Below, one piece after another: positions 1 to 10,560 of a DNA stretch of 64,000 bases (positions are counted from its first letter, which is position 1; each line of letters begins with the position of its first letter). A model generated the notes under the pieces. It ran no database searches. It was not told the DNA's origin and worked only from the letters and a program-made list of their open reading frames with translations. Made by a program: the position numbers and the translations under genes. Source of the DNA: a cyanobacterium endosymbiont of Rhopalodia gibberula (lineage in GTDB: Bacteria > Cyanobacteriota > Cyanobacteriia > Cyanobacteriales > Microcystaceae); the NCBI RefSeq assembly GCF_003574135.1, contig NZ_AP018341.1, positions 2,827,740-2,891,739 on the forward strand. The letters are read 5' to 3'.

Positions 1-25
1 TTATTAACAATGAAGGATTAACCCC

Positions 26-337
26 ATGTTAGACACAATCAACTCTCTTCTTAACCGTCATCCCCAAAAAATTAACGCTAACGTTGAAATTTATACTTGG
101 CTAATTTGTCCTTTTTGTATTCGTGCAAAATTCCTTTTATGGTGGAAAGGGGTTAACTTTACTGAATATAAAATTGATGGTGACGAAGCAGCTAGAGATA
201 AGATGTCACAAAGATCTAACGGAAAGCGTAGTGTTCCTCAAATATTTATTAATAATAAACATATTGGAGGTTGTGATGTGCTTTATGCCCTCAACGAGAC
301 TGATAAATTAGATGCTCTTTTAGCTGTCACCCTTTGA
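26..337 (+). CDS. grxC: Glutaredoxin (GrxC type)
   Basis: Small dithiol glutaredoxin of 103 residues that would reduce disulfides or glutathionylated proteins in the cytosol using glutathione. The active site CPFC is at residues 28-31, after a beta-strand of the type VEIYTW. The conserved cis-proline motif SVPQIF and the GG(C)D glutathione-binding motif follow in the expected order. Length is slightly above the usual 85-90 residues because of about 18 extra N-terminal residues. A purine-rich GAAGGA about ten bases upstream supports the ATG at 26. Glutathione synthetase (gshB) is intact at 42.3 kb, so the thiol system appears functional. Identification as a class I glutaredoxin is firm; the exact paralogue is less certain. 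Confidence 0.9.
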   Translation: MLDTINSLLNRHPQKINANVEIYTWLICPFCIRAKFLLWWKGVNFTEYKIDGDEAARDKMSQRSNGKRSVPQIFINNKHIGGCDVLYALNETDKLDALLAVTL

Positions 338-458
338 GTTCATCCTATTAGGTGAAGCGGCAAGAGAACAAAAGCTGAGATATTGTGAACATGTGGAAGT
401 AAAAGCCCCCAACTCTAATTATCTCATCACCACGAGAGACAAAAGTAGCGGAAAATAA
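336..458 (+). other. Unidentified coding-like open stretch after grxC
   Basis: A 40-codon open stretch, one frame off the glutaredoxin stop, reads like protein (it includes EAAREQKLRYCEHVEVK) and ends in TAA. It has no start codon of its own. It may be the fossil of a gene that followed grxC. I do not recognise it. The rest of the interval up to the hairpin at 614 shows nothing clear. Confidence 0.25.
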
Positions 459-613
459 AAGTGATATGCTCCCTTCATTTGGAGACGAGCGGCTTTGTGT
501 TCAATTCATGATTTTACCGCTGTTATAGCTGTAATTACGAGGAAGCCTCCTTGTAAATTTAATCCTAAAGTTTTTAGATTTCCTCCCTCCTCGGATGGAA
601 CCAGTGACCTCAT

Positions 614-639
614 CCACCCTGTCCTAATCGACAGGGTGG
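614..639 (+). terminator. Hairpin downstream of grxC, possible terminator
   Basis: A perfect 10-bp stem (CCACCCTGTC / GACAGGGTGG) encloses a 6-base loop and is followed by CTTCTTATATT, only weakly T-rich. It lies about 280 bases after grxC and could end a transcript from the plus strand. Confidence 0.45.
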
Positions 640-1233
640 CTTCTTATATTGATAATTAAAGAAACAGAAATACAATAGGGATAAGGTGTATTAAAGAGTC
701 AAACTAGTAATAAGGAAGTAAGATCAAATAAGTCTAAAATAGAAGAGTAGTTCAAGAAAACCACTCACTCGGTGCCGGCTTGCCTATAAAATTCAGCTAA
801 AAAATTGCAGATTTGGTAAAACTATCTGTCATAAGATGCAATTAGAAAAATAATTTCTAGATAGATTATTTTAGAAAGAGAAGGATTGCGATCTTCTCCA
901 AGAAGTGGAATAAAAAAAATTTAAATAGCCGATAACTATGTAAGATATAAGAAAAACAGGGAGAAGTTAAATAAAGTTTCGAAAGAATCTGTAAGATTCC
1001 AAAAAAAGGGGCTATACATAGAAAATAACAAAAGTGAGGATGAAACTTGATCCATGTATTAAAAAAACAAAAGCCAAAAAAGTAGAATAATTCCAGATAA
1101 ATAAGCAGATAAGCAAAAAAATACCGCAAAGACAAAGGAATAGATACAATAAATTGTTCTTGATAATAACTCGGTGTATATAAGTGGTTTAGTCAACTCC
1201 AAACTGAAACAATAGAAACAAAGAGAATTATAT

Positions 1234-1362
1234 CTACTTTATGTACCAACTTATAGTCCAGAATTAAATATATATAGAGGAGAAATAACATTTAATAAAA
1301 GCTCATGAAATTCCGGAAGGATATTTGAGGATGAATATGATTTAGTCGCTCTTCCTGCTTAA
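1234..1362 (+). pseudogene. Possible DDE transposase C-terminal remnant
   Basis: One frame reads YVPTYSPELN followed by 14 more codons, a TGA at 1306-1308, and then another open stretch to a TAA at 1360. The motif (L)PxYSPELNxIE is a hallmark of the C-terminal part of IS630-like DDE transposases, which supports an insertion-sequence fossil. The expected Glu after PELN is no longer in place, and no terminal repeats were recognised. The rest of the interval 640-1390 is AT-rich with no other recognisable gene; the hydrophobic minus-strand reading frame at 866-1135 looks like a by-product of composition. Confidence 0.4.
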
Positions 1363-1389
1363 CTTATTTTTATTGTAACTAAACTTGAA

Positions 1390-1752
1390 TTAAATTTTCT
1401 TCTGTTTGTTTTTTGGTCACTAATAACCTATTTTCTAGGACGGTAAGTCGGAAGAGAACCCACGTACTTGAAAGGTACGAACAAATCCTTATAGGGAAAT
1501 TTCGTAGGGAGATAGGGAATGAATTGGAGAACCATCAAAAATTACTTCTCTCTGGTCAAGATAGATAAAGTTAAAAAGTAAGTTAAATAAGATAGTTTGA
1601 CCAGCACCGTTTGGTCCAATCAACCCCGTAATGCTCCCAGTTGGTACTTCAAGATGAGCATCATTAACGGCACACAGATCCCTAAAACTTTTATATAAGT
1701 TATATAAGTAGCTTGCCTTAAGTAAAAGTTGATCAGATTGATGAATAGTCAT
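1390..1752 (-). pseudogene. Branched-chain amino-acid ABC transporter ATPase, broken (livG-like)
   Basis: The N-terminal part of a LivG/UrtD-type ATP-binding subunit of a neutral or branched-chain amino-acid importer. From the ATG at 1752 the frame shows the expected start of an ABC domain, but the Walker A reads GPNGAGQT (residues 46-53): the invariant Lys is replaced by Gln. A TAA at 1489-1491 interrupts the frame. Beyond it the same frame continues with VRTFQV and a degraded LS..SVLEN-like stretch containing further stops (TAG at 1435-1437). The signature motif, Walker B and the rest are gone. A broken permease of the same transporter class lies at 25.6 kb. The loss of both points to loss of amino-acid import. 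Confidence 0.85.
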
Positions 1753-3023
1753 TAGCCTATCTTTGAGTCGCCGAAATTTGAGAGATAGATCTGTTCACTG
1801 CCCGGTAATAACAAAAAAACATATGTATTTTTTTGCTCTCGGTATATTTTATGATAATCATAAAATCTTATATTTTGTAGAGTGTTAAGAGTTATGCATT
1901 GATAAATCACATCAAATATGAGTTGTTTGAAATGTATAAAGTTATTCAATAAAAACAATGTTAAAAAAAAAAGAGACTATATTTGAGTTTAAAAAAATCT
2001 AATATTAAATTATAATAAACTGAAAAATCTAATTATATTTGGATTTAAAACTAGTTATCAACTCACTCTTTAAACCCTGTTAACTTTCTAAAAGCTACCA
2101 AAACACTGATAAGTAAATCTTACTGCTTTAGTACCTAGTAATTGTAGTCAATAATTAATCGTAAATAATTTTTATTGAGCGTTATTTAACGAAACAAATA
2201 ATCTCTTACCAACATCGGTACTTAAAAAGTATTGACTTTTATGCAAATTATTTCATTTCTTTCAAATAAAATAGTTAAAAGGAAATGATGTTTATGATAG
2301 GTCTATGTAAATTAGATTAATTAATCATTTTGATGGTTTTATATTTATTCTCTAACTAGAAATAGTCGATAATTTTCCTCAAAGTCGCATTACTGTAAAG
2401 TGTTTTAATAACTATATCCTCAGTACTAAAAGTTTTATCTATAAGTTCAATATCGTGTTTGATTTCATTGTATAAATAAACAGGTTAATAACCCTCTCTT
2501 CGCCAGAAATAATTTACGCTCTTATAAGATTTTTTTGTTAAACATATTGTATAAATAATGACAGCCTGAATATTGAAATTTAGCGAAGACTAAGTGTAAA
2601 AGTCTAAATTTAACTTGGAAGGTGATTTTCTTGTAGTAGTTGTGTCAACCATGTTCTGTTCTGACTATTATCTCTGTCATACTAGTTTTCTGCTCTCGAT
2701 CTTTAGTAATTGCTTTATACTTTCAGACTGACTAAATTTATACATCTAAGTTAGATATCCAATGTGTAACTCCATCTAAGAGTTGCACATCTGGTTAATT
2801 TTGAGATGGAATTAATTAATTTTTTATACATGCTCTAACTCATCAGATGAAATCCTATAATTATTTCCAATGTTTGTATCTAAGTATGGAAGGAGCCGAT
2901 TATATCTCCCATAAATAATCTATCGTAAACACATTTATAGTAGAATCAAAGACTAAGGATTTCAATGAGTAAATCCATTGTTATCACATTGTCTCTCTAA
3001 TCTTAAACACCAAAACTTTTACT
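1753..3023. other. Gene-free AT-rich interval
   Basis: About 1.27 kb between the livG remnant and the cyclophilin gene. Stops occur frequently in all frames. One 68-codon minus-strand frame (1752-1958) has no recognisable motif. No RNA gene or repeat was seen. Probably fully decayed sequence. Confidence 0.6.
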
Positions 3024-3518
3024 ATGGCGAATCCAACTGTATTTTTTGATATTGAAATTGATGGAAATAAGACTGGCCGTATAGAATTTGAACTCTTTGC
3101 TGATGTTGTGCCTAAAACTGCTGAGAACTTCCGTCAATTATGTACCACAGAAGCCGGTTTTGGGTACAAAAATAGTACTTTCCATCGCATTATTCCTAAC
3201 TTTATGTGTCAAGGGGGTGATTTTACCCGAGGTGATGGCACAGGAGGTAAATCAATTTACGGTATATCCTTTAAGGATGAAAACTTTCAACTTAAGCATA
3301 CTGAACCTGGAATTTTGTCTATGGCTAATGCCGGGCCTGATACCAATGGCTCTCAATTTTTTATTTGTACTATCCCTTGTAACTGGTTAGATGGTAAACA
3401 CGTCGTTTTTGGAAAAGTATCCAAAGGATATGAAATCGTAGAAATAATGGAAAAAGTAGGAACTGATGAAGGACGGACAACAGCAAAAGTCGTTATTACT
3501 GATTGTGGCGAACTTTAA
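3024..3518 (+). CDS. ppiB: Peptidyl-prolyl cis-trans isomerase, cyclophilin type
   Basis: A single-domain cytosolic cyclophilin of 164 residues that isomerises X-Pro peptide bonds during folding. The family landmarks are all present: the FHR(I)[11 protein letters not shown] segment carrying the catalytic Arg, the [11 protein letters not shown](C)T stretch, and [12 protein letters not shown] near the C-terminus. The segment after [10 protein letters not shown] matches the eukaryote-like/cyanobacterial cyclophilin type. There is no signal peptide, so it acts in the cytosol. Full length with no damage. A 19-bp tandem repeat and a strong hairpin follow the stop codon and may end the transcript. 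Confidence 0.95.
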   Translation: MANPTVFFDIEIDGNKTGRIEFELFADVVPKTAENFRQLCTTEAGFGYKNSTFHRIIPNFMCQGGDFTRGDGTGGKSIYGISFKDENFQLKHTEPGILSMANAGPDTNGSQFFICTIPCNWLDGKHVVFGKVSKGYEIVEIMEKVGTDEGRTTAKVVITDCGEL

Positions 3519-3578
3519 CAAAAAAATGTCAAATTAAAGTAGAGACCGAAGGTCATTTGTCCCTAAAGTTAATGTAGT

Positions 3579-3616
3579 GTTTCAAGGTTATCAAAAGGTT
3601 TCAAGGTTATCAAAAG
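3579..3616. repeat. 19-bp tandem duplication
   Basis: Two exact adjacent copies (3579-3597 and 3598-3616) of the unit GTTTCAAGGTTATCAAAAG, just before the hairpin at 3618. This is consistent with slippage in non-coding DNA. Confidence 0.9.
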
Positions 3617-3617
3617 T

Positions 3618-3644
3618 GATAAGGTGGGAATCGCCCACCTTATC
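3618..3644. terminator. GGTGGG-type hairpin between ppiB and shc
   Basis: Perfect 11-bp stem (3618-3628 with 3634-3644) around a 5-base loop, in the gap between the convergent ppiB (plus) and shc (minus) genes. It could terminate both transcripts, although the T-run is weak (TATCTTGC). Its core GGTGGG..CCCACC recurs at 45509 and 59059. Confidence 0.6.
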
Positions 3645-3664
3645 TTGCAACCTCATTTGAAGTA

Positions 3665-5596
3665 CTACATTTGGGATGACAGATAATTATAACGGCCCAG
3701 GGCCATTAATGGAAAATAATGGCGGTAAAGATGATAACGGATATAGAAATGACACGGAAACCCCGTTCCAGTGAACTCGGCTTCTTCCCAGGTTCCCTCA
3801 GCCGTTTGGCTCGCTAGTAAATAGTTAATACCCCTTTTTATAGCATCGGTGGCAAAAGTCCCTAATGCTTTCCCCGTATCCAATAATCCAATTAAGGCCC
3901 AAGCGGTCTGGGAGGCAGTGCTAACCCCTATTCCTTTGAGGGAAGGATCATTATAACTCCAACAGGTTTCACCCCATCCTCCATCAGTATTTTGACAACT
4001 GACTAGCCAGTTAACGGCTTTTTCCATCTGGGGTTTATGAGTATCCGCAGCGATGACCGCTAAAGCAGATAATACTCCACTGGTTCCATAAATATAATTT
4101 ACGCCCCACCGTCCAAACCAGCTACCATCAGCTTCTTGTTCCTTATCTAAATAAGTTAAAGCTTTTTGAACGCGATCACCGTCGATTTCCAAGCCACAAG
4201 ACCCCAACATTTCTAACACCCTGGCAGTGATATCAGCCGTATTGGGATCGATCATAGCTTTTAAGTCTCCATAGGGAATCTCATTGATCCAATTTTTATC
4301 ATTATCCACATCAAAAGCTGCCCAACCTCCAGGCTTACATTGCATAGTTGCTATCCATTCCACACAACGATTAATAGCAGCTTGTTTGCGATTTTCGTCG
4401 GGCAATTTAACGCCATGTAAAGCCATGACTATAACCCCAGAATCATCGATATCTGGATAGAAACGGTTCTTAAATTCAAAAGACCAGCCCCCCGGTTTTC
4501 CTTGGGAATTTTTAATTGCCCAATCTCCATAGTCAAGAACTTGTTGATTGAGTAGCCATTCACCTCCTTTAACTAAAGCTTGATGATCCGGGTTTAACCC
4601 TGATTCAACTAAAGCTCTTAACGCCCAACCCGTATCCCAAACAGGAGAAACACAAGCTTGAACACGATAGGTTTCTTTCTCTTCAATAGAAAAACGATCA
4701 ATGGCTTCAAATCCTCTTTGAACACAGGGATCAGCTACATCATAATTAAGTACCCGAAAAGCAATTAATGAGTTGACCATTGGGGGCATAATTCCTCCCC
4801 AATCTCCGCTTTCTTGTTGATGGTTTAAAATCCATCGTTCCGAGGCTTGAAGACTTTTTTTATAGAAGGGAACTAAATTATTTTTTCTACTCCATTTAAA
4901 TACTTTATCTAAAATCAGAAAAATATCCGACCAGTTTTTATTACTAGGCAAAATATATTTTACATTTTTAATCCCCTCAGTATATAATTCATTGAGTGTA
5001 AAATCTTTATTAATTTGAAAAACAGGCTTTTCATTAAAAACAATTAATAAGGGAACTGTACTTTCTCTAGCCCAACTAGACATCTCATAAATATTGAAGA
5101 AGAAATTATTAGGAAGCAGCATAATCCAAGGAGGAATAGAAGGAATTCCTCGCCAGTCATAACAGCCAATTAAAGCTAGATGAAACTTGGTAAAAATCCT
5201 GGTTTTACTAATACCCCCTTTACTAAGAATAAAGTTCTTAGCTCGAATTAATGCAGGATCTTCTTGAGAAACTCCTAATAAACGCAAAGCCATATAGGCC
5301 TCAACAGAAGTGCTAATTTCTCCACCGTCACCATAAAAAAGTTCCCATCCTCCCTGTTTATTTTGTTGACGACGGAGATAGGTTTCTATTTTATGGAGAG
5401 GAAGAGTTGTGTCAGTTCCCCAAATTTTATACAGTAGAACAGTTTCGGCTGTTAGAGTAATATTCGATTCAAGTTCCCCCCACCAATACCCGTCAGGATA
5501 TTGTAGGGAAAGTAAATAGTCTTGGCTAGCCAAGATAGCCTTGCTAAGGTTTAATGGGTTAATTTCAACCGATGACACACTCTCTTGTATCTGCAT
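3665..5596 (-). CDS. shc: Squalene-hopene cyclase
   Basis: Cyclises squalene to hopene/hopanol, the sterol-like membrane lipids of many N2-fixing cyanobacteria. The protein acts as a monotopic membrane enzyme. The 643-residue protein is full length for the family. The catalytic acid motif DxDD appears as DIDD at residues 382-385. Repeated QW motifs (for example QQNKQGGWELFYG, QESGDWGG, CQNTDGGWGETC, SQTAEGTWEE) occur along both alpha-barrel domains. It is convergent with ppiB, with a hairpin between them. There is no interruption, so hopanoid synthesis appears retained in a genome that is losing other functions. The ATG at 5596 gives the expected N-terminus. Confidence 0.96.
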   Translation of the reverse strand: MQIQESVSSVEINPLNLSKAILASQDYLLSLQYPDGYWWGELESNITLTAETVLLYKIWGTDTTLPLHKIETYLRRQQNKQGGWELFYGDGGEISTSVEAYMALRLLGVSQEDPALIRAKNFILSKGGISKTRIFTKFHLALIGCYDWRGIPSIPPWIMLLPNNFFFNIYEMSSWARESTVPLLIVFNEKPVFQINKDFTLNELYTEGIKNVKYILPSNKNWSDIFLILDKVFKWSRKNNLVPFYKKSLQASERWILNHQQESGDWGGIMPPMVNSLIAFRVLNYDVADPCVQRGFEAIDRFSIEEKETYRVQACVSPVWDTGWALRALVESGLNPDHQALVKGGEWLLNQQVLDYGDWAIKNSQGKPGGWSFEFKNRFYPDIDDSGVIVMALHGVKLPDENRKQAAINRCVEWIATMQCKPGGWAAFDVDNDKNWINEIPYGDLKAMIDPNTADITARVLEMLGSCGLEIDGDRVQKALTYLDKEQEADGSWFGRWGVNYIYGTSGVLSALAVIAADTHKPQMEKAVNWLVSCQNTDGGWGETCWSYNDPSLKGIGVSTASQTAWALIGLLDTGKALGTFATDAIKRGINYLLASQTAEGTWEEAEFTGTGFPCHFYIRYHLYRHYFPLMALGRYNYLSSQM

Positions 5597-5912
5597 TTAT
5601 GTTCTGTTTTACTCCTCGATTGTCCCTCTAGATTATAGCTAGTTTAATATTTTCTTAAGTCACTATAGATAGCTTGTCTAAAGTCAACTAGATACAGTCT
5701 ACTCCTTGCAAAAGCAGATCTGGTATCAGAAGCTGATTTGGACTATGAAATATTGGAAAACCAAGCATTTTATACTGAGAAGACAGATTGTCTCAAAAGT
5801 TATCTAAGGTTTTCGATAAATTTTCGTCGAGGATTTTTAGGAAAGTCTCAGAGAACTCGGTACACTCACAATTAATAGTTAGTTTCAATTTATATTGTGG
5901 TCAATAAGTATT

Positions 5913-6479
5913 ATGATGTATTTTTGGTTTAAAGCCTTTCACCTTATTGGTATTGTGGTTTGGTTTGCAGGATTATTTTATTTAGTCCGTTTGTTTGTCT
6001 ATCATGTGGAAGCTTCTCAACAACCTGAACCTGCTCAAACTATCCTTAAAACTCAATACGAAATTATGGAGAAACGTCTCTATAAGATCATCACCACGCC
6101 AGGAATGATAATGACAGTGACTATGGCTATTGGTTTGATTTTTACAAAACCTGAAATTTTAAAGTTAGGATGGTTACATATTAAGTTAGCTTTCGTCGCC
6201 CTGCTTTTAGCTTATCATTTCTTTTGTGGCTGGATTATGAAACGGTTAGAGAAAAAAGAATGTCAATGGACAGGTCAACAGTTTCGCACTTTCAATGAAG
6301 CTCCAACCATATTATTGGTCATAATTATTTTACTGGCAGTTTTTAAAAAAAGTTTACCATTGTACTTGACTACTTTACTAGTTTTTACTCTTATTATTAT
6401 AATAACTACTTCAATTCAACTTTATGCGAAGAAACGTAATCGTAATCAAGAAGAAATGCAAAAAGCAACGCAAAAATAA
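5913..6479 (+). CDS. hemJ: Protoporphyrinogen IX oxidase HemJ
   Basis: An integral membrane enzyme that oxidises protoporphyrinogen IX to protoporphyrin IX, the last common step toward heme and chlorophyll; this is the cyanobacterial isofunctional replacement of HemG/HemY. The product is about 188 residues with four to five hydrophobic segments. It carries the N-terminal WFKAFHLIGIVVWFAGLFY motif with the heme-liganding His and the late motif TGQQFRTFNEAPTILL. The open frame reaches a TTG at 5895, but the ATG at 5913 matches the family N-terminus. Heme would still be needed for respiration and nitrogenase protection even without chlorophyll. The C-terminus is basic and intact. Confidence 0.92.
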   Translation: MMYFWFKAFHLIGIVVWFAGLFYLVRLFVYHVEASQQPEPAQTILKTQYEIMEKRLYKIITTPGMIMTVTMAIGLIFTKPEILKLGWLHIKLAFVALLLAYHFFCGWIMKRLEKKECQWTGQQFRTFNEAPTILLVIIILLAVFKKSLPLYLTTLLVFTLIIIITTSIQLYAKKRNRNQEEMQKATQK

Positions 6480-8040
6480 GTAGGAGTAACGAGAATAAAA
6501 AGTCTTTAAGTTGTTGAAAATTAGTAAAAAATCTATTATCGCAAGATAGGGTATAAAAATCTCTCTCTTTTCATTCATATTCTTAGTTGTTCTGATTTTT
6601 TTAACCTCTATAAATCATCATTTTTAGTAAACAAAAAAAATTTTTTTATAAAAAATTACCATACAAATCAAGTACAAGGTAAGTAAACCATATTTTTGAT
6701 AAAAGAATTAGTTAGACTTTGTAAAACTGACTCTAATCACTAAAATATTTGTTATTTTTAGTGTTTTTTCTTAAAAATATGGGGTTAACATCAATAGTTT
6801 AGGATTTTCTCTAAAAGTTACTTATAAGCAATATTTGAGTAGATTATAAAATGTAAAAAGTTTAAAAAATTATCCTAAAATTAGTGTCAACCTTAGTCAC
6901 TATTTAACTAATTTCTCTAGACTCCTAGAAGTCCATACCCTTTCTATACTTATTGACTTCCCTTCTTAGGCAGGTTAGGTTATGGATAGGATAGATACTT
7001 TAACTGATTAATAAAATTTAATCTTGTAAGCTTTCTTTGATTTAAACAATTTACAGTCACTTGAAAATCAATTTTAGATTAAACATTTAAGAAATTGAAG
7101 TGTTTAGAATCGTTTTATTAACTTTTTTGTTAGGTTAATTGATTGTATCTTTTCACCTAAAATAATCTCTATTGATTTAGGTGAAAAGGTAAGTCAACTT
7201 TACTTTTTGCTGTTTTAAAACAACAATTGTAGTTTTTATTATTGGCAATTACTATTTTATATAAGGGTTAATTTTGTCACTCTCTAACTTAGATATTGAG
7301 AATAACAACCGTGTTTTCAGATGTCGTAAAACTCACATTCTGATTAAGATTATTTGTTCGACAATATAGTTTCTTATCTAAAGTTCAAAAAATAACTATA
7401 TTTTCTACCAACAAAATAAGGATTTAAAATAATATAAGTTTTTACTAGTTTCTCAACCGTGGACTCTAGGAAGGTCTTTGGGATATGAAAAAAATCTAAT
7501 AATTCCATATTTAGTCAAATTTTAGTTTTCATGATTATCTATAATTAAAACTGAGCTCTTCGTCTTATTAGTTTCCAAATGGTAGTCTTCGAGCTATAAA
7601 TGAGTGAAAAGAATCGAACCGCAGGGGAACAACCACTACAATGTTTTAGTGTCGGGATGAAAATATTACTCAGGACTTTACCACGAAGCTAGAAGAGCTA
7701 GAACAGAATAAATCTAATCAATATATAAAAACAGGCTTGCGAATACAAAAGATAAACCCCACCGCTCCAGCTAGTAGAGATATACGTCCCTAGGTTGAGC
7801 TAGCTACACAATGTAATAATGTTAAAAAGCTCAAAGCGAGTAAAAAAGTTTTTCTGGTGGTTAAAAAACGATGTATCTACAGCTGATGGATAGTCGGCAA
7901 TGTTCACTGTGGAGACATCTGGATGGGAGTAGATAAATGTCAACATTCTCTATATAGACAAAGACTGATAAAACAATAATATCTTATTGCGAGGTGGAGA
8001 AGCCTGTGCTGTACGTCTATGCGACTTGTCGAGAGAAATA
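6480..8040. other. Long AT-rich gap with no surviving gene
   Basis: About 1.56 kb. A perfect inverted repeat lies at 7149-7188. From about 7600 to 8000 the composition is less AT-rich, and short coding-like strings occur (an ATG at 7599 opens MSEKNRTAGEQPLQ and runs some 30 codons), suggesting a fossil gene that I cannot identify. A string resembling a tRNA T-arm near 7612 does not fold into a tRNA. Confidence 0.5.
7149..7188. repeat. Isolated 13-bp inverted repeat
   Basis: Perfect 13-bp arms (CTTTTCACCTAAA / TTTAGGTGAAAAG) with a 14-base spacer, in the middle of a gene-free gap. It may be an old terminator or the end of a lost element. Confidence 0.6.
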
Positions 8041-10041
8041 TCACCCAGTTAGTGAAAACTTTTGGCCATCGATGGTTCCTGTCAAAGGAGAACTAGCACT
8101 AGCATACTCTTTAACAGGAATACAACCTCCCAAATAAGCTAAACGTCCGGCTTCAATCGCCATTCCCATTGCCTTTGCCATTTCCACAGGATTTTTAGAC
8201 AAAGCGATCGCACTATTAATTAACACTGCATCAGCTCCTAATTCCATCACTTTTGCTGCTTCACTGGGAGTCCTTATCCCTGCATCAACTACTACGGGGA
8301 CTTTCGCTTCTTGGATAATAATAGTGATGTTAGCTTCGTTGCGAATACCCTGACCAGAACCAATTGGGGAAGCTAAGGGCATCACTGTAGCACATCCTAT
8401 CTCTTCGAGACGTTTGGCTAATAGGGGATCAGCGTTAATATAGGGAAGTACTGCAAACCCTTCTTTGACTAAGATTTCAGCTGCTTGCAAAGTCCCGATG
8501 GGATCAGGTAGCAAATATTTAGCATCTGGGATCACTTCTAGCTTGACGAAGTTATTATCTTCTTGTCCCAATAATTTTGCCATTTCTCGTCCTAACCTGG
8601 CTACTCGGATAGCTTCTTGGGCTGTTTTACACCCTGCAGTATTGGGCAACATCCAGGTTTTGCCCCAGTCTAAGGCTTCGGCTAATCCTTCATGTCCAGG
8701 GGCTTTAGTTTGCACTCGTCTAACAGCTACGGTGACAATTTGACAACCACTAGCAGCCACACTATTTTGCATACTTGCAATGTTAGAATATTTCCCTGTT
8801 CCTGTCATTAAACGTGAATGAAAGTTGCGCCCGGCAATCATTAAGTCATCGTGGGTAGGGGAAGAAAGTTCTCGATAGGATAATGATCCGTTAGTTCCAT
8901 TGAGGGGAGTTGGAGAAGTTGGATTAAAAGCTGTCATAATTACAGGAGTAGAAGTAGGTCGACTGTAGAAACGATCACTCCGAAAAGCATCGAGAATAGG
9001 ATCAGACTTCTGGTTAATAATCAAATTACTAATTAAGGAGGCGGTTATAGGAGCTAGTAAAATGCCATTACGATGGTGTCCTGTTGCTAAAATTAGGTTA
9101 TCACAAGAACTTTGACCTAAAATTGGCAATTCATCTGGAGTTACTGGGCGATAGCCCCACCAAAATTCCTGAATTGGCCAATTAGCTAATTCAGGATAAA
9201 GTCGGATCGCCCTGGTTAGTAAGGTCTCAATGCCTTGAGGAGTATTTTGGGGAGTCCAACCTACCTCTTCAGAGGTTGCACCAATAATTAAACGACCATT
9301 ACGTCGGGGGACAAGGTAGGTAGCTGGACCATACAATACTCGTTGTAAAGGAAAAGGTTCTTCGGATTGTCGGGGCATAGTGATAGACAACATTTGTCCC
9401 TTTACTGGGCGAACAGGCAAAGGAAGAATTTGACTAGCCCAAGATCCACTAGCGATAACGTAAGTTTCCGCTTTAATTTCTCCCTCAGTCGTTAAAACAC
9501 TAGTTACCTTGCCTTGTTTTTGTTGAACAGTTTGAACAGTTACTCCATTGCGGACGTTAACGCCTAATTGCTGGGCTGCTTTGCCTAGAGCTTCTATCAC
9601 TTTGCAGTTGTCTACTTGACCATCTTCGGGATACCACCATCCTCCGACGACATCATTTCCTAACCCTGGTTGATGAAAACGAATAGCGGTTTCGTCTAAC
9701 CACTGGGCAGTAGCGGTATTACGCAAATACTCAGAGGGGGGATCATAGACAGGGGCGATAATACCGCAAGGATTGTATCCTAGATCGAGTCCAGTAAGGT
9801 CTTGAATTTTGCGAACCCATTCAGGGTATAGCCAGCGAGACTTAATACATAAATTCAGGAAAGGGCCTGGAGTTAGGGCTTCTGCATGGGGAGCCAACAT
9901 TCCCGCAGCCGCCTGGCTTGCCGTTTTGGAAGAATTTCGGTTGAGGAGGGTGACAGACGCGCCTTTTAGTCTAAGGTCCACAGCGATGGACAAGCCAATA
10001 ATGCCACCGCCAATAATAAGAATGTTGTTGGTTGGGTTCAT
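8041..10041 (-). CDS. thiO/thiG: Fused glycine oxidase / thiazole synthase (ThiO-ThiG)
   Basis: A bifunctional enzyme for the thiazole half of thiamine. The N-terminal FAD-dependent ThiO domain (about 1-365) oxidises glycine to iminoglycine. The C-terminal ThiG domain (about 395-660) condenses this with deoxyxylulose phosphate and the ThiS thiocarboxylate. The dinucleotide-binding motif GGGIIG is at residues 11-16, and [13 protein letters not shown] closes the ThiO domain. ThiG shows the Schiff-base Lys at residue 500 (NFVKLEV), the LPYINADP segment and the [14 protein letters not shown] phosphate-binding region. The fused form is known from cyanobacteria. The linker (366-395) is Ser/Thr/Pro-rich. 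The ORF is intact across 666 residues. Confidence 0.95.
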   Translation of the reverse strand: MNPTNNILIIGGGIIGLSIAVDLRLKGASVTLLNRNSSKTASQAAAGMLAPHAEALTPGPFLNLCIKSRWLYPEWVRKIQDLTGLDLGYNPCGIIAPVYDPPSEYLRNTATAQWLDETAIRFHQPGLGNDVVGGWWYPEDGQVDNCKVIEALGKAAQQLGVNVRNGVTVQTVQQKQGKVTSVLTTEGEIKAETYVIASGSWASQILPLPVRPVKGQMLSITMPRQSEEPFPLQRVLYGPATYLVPRRNGRLIIGATSEEVGWTPQNTPQGIETLLTRAIRLYPELANWPIQEFWWGYRPVTPDELPILGQSSCDNLILATGHHRNGILLAPITASLISNLIINQKSDPILDAFRSDRFYSRPTSTPVIMTAFNPTSPTPLNGTNGSLSYRELSSPTHDDLMIAGRNFHSRLMTGTGKYSNIASMQNSVAASGCQIVTVAVRRVQTKAPGHEGLAEALDWGKTWMLPNTAGCKTAQEAIRVARLGREMAKLLGQEDNNFVKLEVIPDAKYLLPDPIGTLQAAEILVKEGFAVLPYINADPLLAKRLEEIGCATVMPLASPIGSGQGIRNEANITIIIQEAKVPVVVDAGIRTPSEAAKVMELGADAVLINSAIALSKNPVEMAKAMGMAIEAGRLAYLGGCIPVKEYASASSPLTGTIDGQKFSLTG

Positions 10042-10159
10042 GTGTTATTCCGTAATTTCACCCCTTCTTTACTTAATTATAGAGTTTGACATCCCAACTT
10101 AACCGTAAGACAGCTGTAATTTTTAAGCCTCACGATTTAGGTTTCTGCTTCGGTACAAC

Positions 10160-10560
10160 TCCATGTACTCACAAAGAGCCTAATAGACTAACGTTCGTCC
10201 CACAGACCATTCTTTCAAGCCCTGCGGTTTTTATGTGTTGAAATCTATAACGGGAAAATTCCTGTATTTTTTGATTCCAGAGATGCTTATACTCATTACT
10301 CTATCCTCTTTTCCCGATCCACTGATTTATCTTAGTGTCCAGTTTAACTGGACTTAGCTCTAAAGGACTATCTAAATCTATCGTCTCGGGTAAGTCGCTT
10401 GACCACTTAACATTGTAATATAAAGCTATCGTTCTACGACAAAGCTTCTACCCAAATTTTCTGATAAGAAGAAGATGATTACCTTTTTCATTTCTAGACG
10501 AGTTGAACGAAATTGCTTCGCCTAAATGGGAAGTATTGACATAGAAGCAGAGATGGTACT
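10160..10560 (-). pseudogene. Unidentified gene fossil
   Basis: Between thiO/thiG and ictB, the minus strand contains protein-like stretches in shifting frames. The clearest covers about 10305-10408, 34 codons with no stop, and contains the string DLPETIDLDSPLELSPVKLD. Further stretches downstream (GLKEWSVGRTLV in another frame) suggest one gene broken by frameshifts. I cannot name the family. The rest of the 10042-10734 gap is AT-rich and empty. Confidence 0.4.

Noticed and set aside
866-1135. 89-codon hydrophobic minus-strand frame
   Set aside because: Phe/Leu/Tyr-rich composition is what an A-rich opposite strand produces. It has no ribosome-binding site or motif.
1752-1958. 68-codon minus-strand frame just upstream of the livG remnant
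   Set aside because: No domain, low complexity, and its end overlaps the livG start by chance.
7600-7660. tRNA-like string GAATCGAACC near 7612
   Set aside because: The complement resembles a T-loop, but the flanking bases do not pair into a T-stem and no acceptor or anticodon arm could be found.
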